Position numbers and translations under genes: made by a program. This document shows, piece by piece, positions 55,141-64,000 of a stretch of 64,000 nucleotides of DNA. The stretch lies in assembly GCF_036323735.1 (NCBI RefSeq), contig NC_086034.1:41167439-41231438 (forward strand). Direction: 5' to 3'. Below the pieces are notes generated by a model. That model ran no database searches and was not told the origin of the DNA. It worked only from the letters and a program-made list of their open reading frames with translations. Each line of letters begins with the position of its first letter. Position 1 is the first letter of the stretch. Source of the DNA: Rattus norvegicus. Lineage: Eukaryota; Chordata; Mammalia; Rodentia; Muridae.

Positions 55141-56382
55141 ATGTAAACGGTGGTATGTGTATGGCTGCTTAAAAAGACAACCAAAAGCCATCAGTGGCTG
55201 AACAAAGAGGAAAGTGAAAGGAAATGGATTCATGGGCATTCAATCAACCTAATAACATTTTACATTTTATGCCCAGGTTTGGTGCCATAGGAGAACAGCC
55301 TATAGTATAGTTGGTGACCTCCAAAGGAGCTGGGAGTTGGGTTGAATCTTGTGAAAAGATCAAATACAGAGAACTCATTCTGAACCGTACAGATCCCATA
55401 GGATGCTTTATGCTAAGAAATAATAATGTCAGTGCTGGAATATTGTTATTGGTTAAAACTTAGGCTTTAATACCAAAGTACTCATTTTGGTTCAAACTGA
55501 ATTTGAACACCTGCATCGAGAAATACCGAAGAGGGAACCATCCCATATTACCCCATGTACCAGCAGGTCACATGACACCAATGGGTCATTTGACCCTGGT
55601 GGGCTGTTCTCATCTTGACAGACTTTCTGGTCTGTAGCTCAAGAAATCTCTTCACCCAATTTGCTAAGTTACCTTAGAAAGTCACTACCGTGACAATCCT
55701 CAGACTCGAGCATCCAAATTTATCAGCTGGCAGGGGTGGGGGTGGGAGTGGGGCTGTACCTATCTCTGGATATCAGTTGAGAAGCTGTGTAAGGGCAAAC
55801 ACCACACAAACTTAGTTTAGAATCAACAGGTAATTCAATCACTGGGTACAACTACTAACATCCTTATTAGTAAGCCATAGTAAATGAAATCCTTCAGTGG
55901 CTGATCCTGAGTGATCGGAAATCTAAGTGGGAGGCTCTAGTTCATTATATCACCTACCCCAAGTTCTCCCACAATCCAACAATCCACAAGTGCCTTTTCT
56001 CATCCTCTCTTTCTCCCTCCAACCTGGAAATCTAACGTGGAAGTATATGTCCAGTGTTTTGTGCCCTGAAATCTTTATTCATTAAGGAAAAGACCTTGCC
56101 ACAAACAGCCACCATATCAAAAACTAATCCATATGAAATGAGCATGGGCATGGTTGATGTGGATACTACAAGTCATATGGTAAGGTGGAAAGAGAAAAGA
56201 AGATAAGTCTTGGATGCTTCTGATCAAGGTAGCCTTGACTACTCAGTGGTAGTAGCAATAGAGCCTGCCTAAGACAAGGTAAGGGGTGAGAACCTACACA
56301 TGACCTTTTCCTCTGACTTTCACATGTGTTTCCACAAAAGGGTGTGCATTCACACATAAATATATACACATCACACACATGA

Positions 56383-56404
56383 CACACATACACACACACA
56401 CACA
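56383..56404 (+). repeat. Short (AC)n microsatellite
   Basis: About ten AC units within an AC-rich stretch from about 56,352. Confidence 0.85.
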
Positions 56405-57639
56405 GACCACATACATTTATAAAGACAGATGTGCAAAAAAGATACCTAACCCATGGGTATATACCAGCCACACTTGTATATGTGTATATATGTAGGCATG
56501 TGTGTACATATGTCTACTTGAATATTGTAAAATGTTTTTGAGTAATTTAGTGAATATGTAACTTATTTACATGTGTATATAGATGTCTGTCTGACACACA
56601 GTTAGATACACATAATAAATGCATAGGTTCTTTGTGTATTTGGTTTTGTCATGGAGTATATTGGTTTCTCCATCTTTGTTGATTGACAGTTTGCTGGATA
56701 GATTAGCCTGGATTTGTGTTCTCTTAGGGTCTGTATGATATCTGCCAAGGATCTTCTGGCTTTAATAGTCTCTGGTGAGACTTCTGGTGAGAAGTCTGGT
56801 GTAATTCTGATAGGTCTGCCTTTATATGTTACTTGATATTTTCCCTTACTGCTTTTAATATTCTTTCTTGGTTTTGTGCATTTTGTGTTTTGACTATTAT
56901 GTGATGGGACAGATTTCCTTTCTGGTCAATCTATTTAGAGTTCTGTAAACTTCTTGTATGTTTATGGGCATGTCTTTCTTTTCTTTAGGGAAGTTTCCTT
57001 CTATAATTTTCTTGAAGATATTTACTGGACATTTATGTTGGAAATCTTAGCTCTCTTCTATACCTACTATCCTTAGGGTTGATCTTTTCATTGTGTCTTG
57101 GATTTCTTCAATGTTTTGGGTTAAGAGCTTTTTGTGTTTTACATTATCTTTGATGGTTGTGTCAGTGTTTCTGTTATCTTCTACGGATGAGATTCTCTCC
57201 TCTCAGTGTTTTCTGTTACCTTCTGCCGATGAGATTCTCTCCTCTATCTCTTGATTTCTGATTGAAAATACTTGTGCTTCTGATACCTGATCTCCTTCCT
57301 TCTTTTTCCATCTCCAGGGTTGTCACCCTTTGTGCTTTCTTTATTGTCTCTATTTCCATTTTTAATTCCTGGATGACTTTGTTCAATTCCTTTACCTGTT
57401 AGTTTGTGCTTTCCTGTAGTTCTTCAGGAGATTTCTGTGTTTCCTTTTTAAGGGCTTCTATTCCTTACCTGTGCTGTGCTGTATTTCTTTAAGATAGGTA
57501 TTTATGTCCTACAAAGAATAATAGACTGAAAACTCAAACACAAGAAGGAAAACTAACCCTAGATAAAGCACAAAAGTAATCTTCTTGCAACAAAACCAAA
57601 GGAAGAGAAATACAAAAATATAATTCCACCTCTAACAAC

Positions 57640-59660
57640 AAAAAAATAACAGGAAACAACAATCCTATTTTTTAATATCTCTTAATATCAATGGACTCAC
57701 TTCTCTAATAAAAAGACATGGACAAACAGAGTGGATACTTAAAGAGGACTAAGTATTTGCTGCAAACAGGAAACCCACATAAGTGACAATGACAGACATT
57801 ACCTCAGAGTAAATTGCTGGAAAATAATTTCCCAAGCAAATGGTCCAAAGAAAAAAGCTGGAGTAGCCATTCTCATATCGAATAAAATCAACTTTCAACT
57901 AAAAGTTTTCAGAAAAGATAAGGAAGGACACTTCATATTCATTGAAGGAAAAAGTCCAACAAGATGAACTCTCAGTCCTGAATATTTATGCTCCAAATGC
58001 AAGGGCACTTGCATTCGTAAAAGAAACCTTACTAAAGCTCAAAGCATATATTGCATGTTACACAATAACAGTGGGAGATTTCAACACCACACTTTCATCA
58101 ATGGACAGCTCATAGAAACAGAAATTAAACAGAGACATAGAGAAACTAACCTGTTATGAACCAAATGGACTTAACAGATATTAATAGAACATTTCATCCT
58201 AAAACAAAAGAATATACCTTCTTCTTACAACCTCATGGTACCTTCTCCAGAACTGACCATATAATTGATCACAAAACAGATCTCAACAGATATAAGATTG
58301 AAATAATTGCATGCATCCTATCAGATTGCCATGGACTAAGGCTTGTTTTTAATAACAAAAATAGTGACAGAAAGCTCATGGATACATGGAAGCTGAATAA
58401 CACTCTACTCAATGATAACTTGGTCATGGAAGAAATAAAGAAATGAATTAAAGACTTTTTAGGATTTAATGAAAATAAAGGTACAACGTACCCAAATTTA
58501 TGGAACACAATGAAAGCAGTGCTAAGAGGAAAACTCACAGCTCAAAAAGAAATTGGAGAGAGCATACATTAGCACCTTGACAGAACACCTAAAACCTATA
58601 GAACTAAAAGAAGCAAATGCACCCAAGAAGAGTAGAAGGCAGGAAATTGTATTAAACTCAGGGCTGAAATCAACCAACTAGAAACAAAAGGGGAATATAC
58701 AAAGAATCAACAAAAGTGGGAGCTGGTTTTTTGAGAAAATCAACAAGATAGATATTAACCCTTAGCCTGGCTAACCAGAGGGCACAGAGTATCCAAATTA
58801 ACAAATCAGAAATGAAAAGTAAGACATAACAAGAGAATCTGAGGAAATTCAGAAAATGATCAGATCCTACTACAAAAGCTTATATTCAGCAATACTGGAA
58901 AATCTGTATTGAATGGATAATTTTCTACACAGATACCAGGTACCAAAGTTAAGTCAGGATCACACAAAGCATCTAAACAGTCCCATAACTACTAAAGAAA
59001 TAGAAGCAGTTATTAAAACTCTCCCAACCAAATAAAGCCCAGGACCAGATGTGTTTAGTGCAGAATTCTATCAGTCCTTCATAGAAGATGTCATACCAAT
59101 ATGGTGCAAACTATTCCACAAAATAGAAAACGAAGGAACACTACCCAATTCCTTCTATGAAACCATAATTATGCTTTTTGCTGTTAAATATTGGCTGCAC
59201 CCGTCCAGAAAGAGAACACCAAACCAAAACCAACACGATTACTTGTGGTGAGATTTAATAATTCCCTTATTGAATACAAGGGGAAGGGGCCAGAGAAAGA
59301 ACAGAAAAGAGGGTGAGGGTGGAGGGAGTCTGCTTTTATTTGTACTGTGAGGTAAAGATGCCCAGGTGGAGATGAGACTTGAGCCAAAACATCTTCTGGG
59401 ACTGTATGGTGTTACTGCTAAAGGCAACACTTGATACCAACAATGCTTATACCTAAACCACACACACAAAAAAAAAAAACAAGAAAGAAAGAGAACTTCA
59501 GAGCAATTTCCCTTATGAATATCAAAGCAAAAATACTCAATAAAATTCTTACAAACCAAATCCAAGCAACCATCAAAATGATAATCCATCATGATGAAGT
59601 AGATTTCATCCCAAGGATGCAGAGATGGTTCAATATATGGAAATCCATCAATGTAATTCA
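57640..59660 (+). pseudogene. Old L1 ORF2 N-terminal half, decayed
   Basis: The endonuclease is recognisable in pieces: VGDFNTTLSSMDS-like near 58,070, and 58,156-58,446, MNQMDLTDINRTFHPK. The RT start FSAEFYQSFIEDVIP lies at 59,051. Many frameshifts and stops occur. It is clearly older than the L1s at 0.7 and 37-47 kb. Confidence 0.85.
59179..59442 (-). mobile_element. Solo LTR, TGTTRG class I ERV family, nested in old L1
   Basis: On the minus strand it starts TGTTGGTATCAAGTGTTGCC, has GTAACACCATACAG, AATAAAAGCAG and ATTAAATCTCACC, and ends AACAGCA. ATGCTT lies on both sides (59,171-59,176 and 59,443-59,448), and the old L1 resumes after it at the expected base. This is the best-delimited member of the family in the window. 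Confidence 0.88.
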
Positions 59661-59678
59661 CTAGAGGGGCAGGCAGTG
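59660..59678. repeat. TSD of ID element, 5' copy
   Basis: ACTAGAGGGGCAGGCAGTG (19 bp) is repeated exactly at 59,780-59,798. Confidence 0.95.
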
Positions 59679-59779
59679 GGGTTGGGAATTTAGCTCAGTG
59701 GTAGAGCGCTTGGTTAGCAAACGCAAGGCCCTGGGTTCGGTCCTCAGCTCCGAAAAAAAGAAAAAGAAAAAAAAAAAGA
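59679..59779 (+). mobile_element. ID SINE (rat)
   Basis: The full ID body has TTAGCTCAGTGGTAGAGCG and GGTTCGGTCCTC boxes, the ID subfamily variant TTGGTTAGCAAACGC, and an AAAAAAAGAAAAAG tail. It has a perfect 19-bp TSD. Confidence 0.96.
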
Positions 59780-59798
59780 ACTAGAGGGGCAGGCAGTG

Positions 59799-61135
59799 AA
59801 AGGTACCCTGATTCCTGCTGGAGATAGGTTGAATCCTCAGGACACTTAAAGGGGACTGCTGGTGCTTTCCCAATTTCCCAGGATAACAGGTCCCCCCAAA
59901 GACCCCTTTACAGAGGTGTGAGACAGACCAGTCATGTAGGGCAATGCCGCAAGCCCCTTTAGCACAGGTCATGTAGGCTCAAGAAAGATCAGAGGTAGAA
60001 GTAGGACCACACCTACAAATAAGGATATGAGGAGGTCTTCCCAAGCTCTCAGGACAAACCAATAGGAAGTACCTTCTGTCAGACACTGACCCATTCACAA
60101 AAGTATTTAGCACAATGAAAGGTGTGCAGGAATTATTCCATTGTCTATGAGCTTCTGTTTTGAGAGCTGTTACTCTGCCACTTGGAGATGAGATCTGCTC
60201 TCTAGAAATCATCACTGCCAGAATCTCCCTTGCACTCCTCACTGGCTAGTCAGTCCCCTGCTGGTTCAGCCCAGCCTAGGTAACCAAAGTGGCAGGCAGT
60301 GGGAGTAAGGAGAAGGACCGGCAGTTGGGGTGGCAAAAAAATGTTCCCCCTCCCTACCTGAGATCGTTCTCCCTTTATCTGTACCCACACAACTAGCCAG
60401 CCTGGTCAGAGATCATTGCGGAGAGGACTCTGGCACCAGAGCCCTACAATGTAGTGCTCGAACAATGATCAACAAAACTGCAGTGCGGGAAGGTGAGTCA
60501 CCTCCCCCAACTCTGGAGACTAGCAACCTATCTTTTCCTGCTGAGTTTTCAGTCAGCACCATCTCAAACTTAGGTCAAGCTGAAGGGGCAACTGAAGGCT
60601 GCTGGCCAGAGATACTCTCTGGAGTTGGCTGAAGGTCCCTCTAGCCCCTGTCTAAATCCTGACAGCCTGCAATCGGTTTTGGAAGACTTCCTATCTAACC
60701 TGGTAAAGCAGCAGACACTTAAAGCCACAGGGCACCTGCACATTCTTTAATCTGCAGGGAGGCTTAACGTTTTGGACTTCTGTGGAATCCCCCAAGGCCG
60801 ATAGGCCAAGGGAATGTTCCCATTGGACAAACCTTTTCTCCTCTTTTCTGTAACAGACAGTTCACCAACACACACAAAAACATATTTAAAAAATTCCTCA
60901 GTTCCTGCACCCGCCCTCCCCGCCAGCAGTGTTCTTGCAGCTTTCCACAGCCCAACACCCACCCTGTGGCAGTGTGGAGTAAGTGTGGTCAAACTTCTAA
61001 GTCCTGTATCACCTAGGGGATGTGCCCTGTATCTGAGCTGATGCAGAAAAATCCCAAGGCTTCAAAGGAGACACTAAACAGACTATCTGGAACACACCTA
61101 AATTCCTTCTGTCAATTAATAATTGTATAATAAGA
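59799..61135. other. Unassigned 1.3-kb block between two L1 pieces
   Basis: Moderately GC-rich sequence with no recognised ORF, SINE or L1 homology. GGCAGGCAGTG at its left edge recurs near 60,291-60,301. It may be a different mobile element, an old LTR or L1 5' UTR of another subfamily, or host DNA. I see no domain or clear terminal repeat. Confidence 0.4.
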
Positions 61136-61139
61136 TTAT

Positions 61140-63310
61140 ACAATTAATTTTATACTGAAACCACACAAAGACCCAACAAAGAAAAAAAAGTTCAGACCAA
61201 TTTCCCTTATGATTATTGATGCAAAAATACTCATGAATGTCTTAGAAACGGAATTCAAGAACACATCGAAATGATCATTCATCATAATCAAGTAGGCTTC
61301 ATTCCAGAGATGCAGGGATTGTTTAATATACAAAAATCCATCAATATAATCCACTATATAAAGTACCCCAAAAATAAGAATGACATGGTCATTTGATTAG
61401 ATGCTGAAAAAGCATTTGACAAAGTTCAACACCCCTTCAAAATAAAAGTCCTGGAAAAATCAGGAATTCAAGTCCCATATCTGTGTATAGTAAAAGCAAT
61501 ATACAGCAAACCAGTAGCTAACATCAAACTAAATGGAGAGAAAATTGAAGCAACCCAACTAAAATCAGGAACTAAACAAGACTGCCCACTCTCTCCCTAC
61601 GTATTCAATCTAATAGTTGAAGTCATAGCCAGAGCAATCAGACAGTGAAAAGAGGTCAAAGGGATACAAATTTGAAAGGAAGAAATCAAAGTATCACTAT
61701 TTGCAGATGATATGATAGTATAGTTAAGTGACCCCAAAAGTTCCACCAGAGAACTACTTAACCTGACAAACAACTTCAGCAAAGTGCCGGGGTATAAAAT
61801 TAACTCAAACAATTCAGTAGCCTTCTTCTACTCAAAGGATAAACAGGCTGAGAAAAAAATTAAGGAAATGACACCCTACACAATATTCCCAAGTAATATA
61901 AAATATCTTGGTGTGACTTTAACCAAGTAAACGAAAGATCTGCATGACAAGAACTTCAAGTCTCTTAAGAAAAAAATTGAGGAAGAACTGAGAAGATGGA
62001 ATTGTCTTCCATGCTCATGGATTGGCAGGATTAATATAGTAAAGATGGCCATGTTGTCAAAAGCAATCTATAGATTCAATACAATCTCCATCAATATCCC
62101 TACTCAATTCTTCATAGAGATAAAAAGGGCAATTTGCAAAACCCAGGATAGCGAAAACTATACTCAAAATTAAAAGAACTTCTGTGAGAATCACCATCAC
62201 TGACTTCAAGCAGTATTACAGAGGAATCGTCATAAAAACTGTATGGGATTGGTACAGAGACAGACTGATAAATCAGTGGAATAGAATTGAAGACCCAGAA
62301 ATAAACCCACATACCTATAGTCACTTGATCTTTGACAAAGGAGCTAAAACCATCCAATGGCAGAAAGATAACATTTTCAACAAATGGTGCTGGTACAATT
62401 GGAGGTCAGGATGTAGAAAAATGCAAATTGATCCATTCTTATTACCATGTACAAAGCTTACGTCCAAGTGGATCAAGGCCCTCCACATCAAACCAGATAC
62501 ACTCACACTAAGAGAAGAAAAAAAGGGGAAGTGTCTCGAACACATGGGCACTGGGCAAAATTTCCTGAACAAAACACCAATGGCTCATGCTCTAATATCA
62601 AGAATCGACAAATGGGACCTCATAAAGCTGCAAAGCCTTTGTAAAGCTAAAGACACTGTCAATAGGATGAAATGGCAACCAAACAGATTGGGAAAAGATC
62701 TTTGCCAACACTACATCTGATACAGGGCTAATATCTAAAACATACAAAGAACTCAAGAAGTTAAAATCCAGAGAGTGAAATAACCCTACTAAAAATGGGG
62801 TACAGAGCTAAACAAATCATTTTCAGCTGAGGATTATTGAATAGCCAAAAGACAGCTAAAGAAATGTTCAACATCCTTAGTCATCAGGGAAATGCAAATC
62901 AAAACAACCCTGAAATTCTACCTCACACCATTCAGGAAAGCTAAAATAAAAAACTCAGTTGACAGCAGATGCTGGGGAGGATGTGGAGAAAGAGGAACAC
63001 TCTTCCATTGTTGGTGGGATTGCAAACTGGAACAACCACTTTGGAAATCAGTCTGGAGGTTCCTCAGAAAATTGGACATTGAACTGCCTGAGGATCCAGC
63101 TATACCTCTCTTGGGCATATACCCAAAAGATGCTCCAACATGTAAAAAAGACACGTGCTCCACTATGTTCATATCAGCCTTCTTTATAATAGCCAGAAGC
63201 TGGAATGAACCCATATGCCCTTCAACAGAGGAATGGATTCAAAAAAGTGGTACATCTACTCAGTGGAGTACTACTCAGCTATCAAAAACAATGACTTCAT
63301 GAAATTCATA
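61140..63310 (+). pseudogene. L1 ORF2 C-terminal half, decayed
   Basis: The RT active-site region (FADDMIV, about 61,700) is readable but interrupted by stops (for example TAG in place of Tyr soon after). A 178-aa piece lies at 62,184-62,720 and a 136-aa piece at 62,892-63,302 with the Cys-rich HCWWDC motif. Multiple frameshifts are present. It is not functional. Confidence 0.87.
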
Positions 63311-63504
63311 GGCAAATGGAATGAACTGGAAAATATCATCCTGAATGAGGTTACTCAATCACAGGAAAACACACTTGGTATGCACTCATTGGTAAGTGGA
63401 TATTATCCAAAAAGCTCAAATTACCCAAGATGCAATCCACAGACCACAGAAAGCTCAAGAAGAAGGATGACCAAAATTCAGATGCTCCCACTCCTTAAAA
63501 GGGG

Positions 63505-63562
63505 AGATATGTATATATGTATATATATGTATATATGTATATATATGTATATATATGTATAC
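63505..63562 (+). repeat. (TATATG)n-like microsatellite in the L1 3' UTR
   Basis: TATGTATATATG-type repeats replace the usual L1 3' UTR sequence at this place; the L1 resumes about 63,590. Confidence 0.9.
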
Positions 63563-64000
63563 TAGATACGATTGATGAAGTTATAAAATGCATCTTGAAA
63601 GGAACCGGATATAGATCTCTCCTGAGAGACACATCCAGAGGATTTCCAATACAGAAGTCAATGCTAGCAGCAAACCACTGATCTGAGAACAAGACCCTTG
63701 GAGGGAATTAGACGAAATATTGAAACAATCGAAGGAGCATGCAACCCCATCAAAACAACAATGCCAACCAAACAGAGCTTCCAGGGCCTAAACCAGTACC
63801 GAAAGACTATACATGGAATAATCCAGGGCTCCAACCGCATATATAGCAGAGAATAGACTTGTTGGGGCGCCAGGGGAAGGGGAAGCCCCTGATCTTGCCA
63901 AAGTTGGACCACCAGTGCAGGGGAATATGGGGGGGGGGGATAAAGTGGATGTATAGGGGGAATACCTGTATGGGGGAGGGGGATGGGAGGGAATGGGGGC

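Larger units (their letters stand above)
56628..59665 (+). mobile_element. Older L1 with 5' inversion, interrupted by an LTR, 3' end missing
   Basis: 56,628 to about 57,505 is ORF1 in minus orientation (CAGCAAACTGTCAATCAAC-type end, running back to the coiled-coil region near 57,450). From about 57,506 the end of ORF1 and ORF2 follow in plus orientation. In L1 coordinates the two pieces abut with about a 40-bp gap, the twin-priming pattern. The direct part runs through endonuclease and the start of RT and then stops mid-RT at about 59,665, without a tail. A solo LTR interrupts it at 59,179. Confidence 0.85.
61136..64000 (+). mobile_element. L1, 5'-truncated, running off the window end
   Basis: The element begins mid-RT (KPHKDPTKK-like region) at the same L1 coordinate already covered by 59,445-59,660. 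It is therefore not a simple continuation of the preceding L1. It proceeds through RT, C-terminal domain and 3' UTR with the G-rich tract at about 63,926-64,000. The poly(A) end lies outside the window. It is diverged, of intermediate age. Confidence 0.88.

Overview
This is a mammalian intergenic window, almost certainly from the rat (Rattus norvegicus). The evidence is several young ID SINEs with the rat-typical body and A-rich tail, a near-full-length rat-type L1, B1/B2/B3 SINEs, and many rodent LTRs. There are no bacterial-style genes or operons. No intact host protein-coding gene is visible. Host-derived content is one Uba52 processed pseudogene (26.71-27.18 kb, minus) and two or three weak candidate exons on the plus strand (17.92, 22.18 and 28.68 kb). 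All family names come from reading the sequence and knowledge of the families; no database search was run.

Layout. 0.68-7.3 kb: a near-full-length L1 with intact ORF1, an ORF2 carrying two lesions, and a nested ID element, bounded by a 13-bp target-site duplication (TSD). 7.3-18.5 kb: old SINEs, L1 scraps and solo LTRs, plus an ultra-truncated ID, an ID lying just upstream of a candidate splice acceptor, and a 104-bp L1 stub. 18.5-22.06 kb: a twin-primed (5'-inverted) L1 with an IAP-like solo LTR inside it. 22.1-32.5 kb: a probable SPIN hAT transposon copy, B1/B2, LTRs, the Uba52 pseudogene and microsatellites. 32.5-48.5 kb: three antisense L1s alternating with three copies of one 1.5-kb unique segment. 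48.5-51 kb: a B2 and an old L1. 51.0-55.1 kb: a degenerate class I (gammaretrovirus-like) provirus on the minus strand, capped at its pol end by an LTR of the same family in the opposite orientation. 56.6-64 kb: old L1s, one twin-primed, with a solo LTR, an ID element and a 1.3-kb unassigned block.

The most notable structure is 32.5-48.5 kb. The second and third L1s are chimeras. Their 3' two-thirds come from a young L1 (L1-B). Their 5' third is identical to the upstream older L1-A, including its private frameshift and its ~0.6-kb internal deletion. The switch point can be placed just after 40,349 (equivalent to 35,032). The third copy of the unique segment ends at the same base where the L1 tails begin, but has no L1 after it, so it preserves the empty insertion site. 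This fits recombination between an L1-B insertion allele and L1-A on an empty allele (or capture of L1-B cDNA by L1-A), followed by a second duplication of the 5,320-bp unit. The copies look identical apart from microsatellite lengths, so the array is either very recent or partly an assembly artefact.
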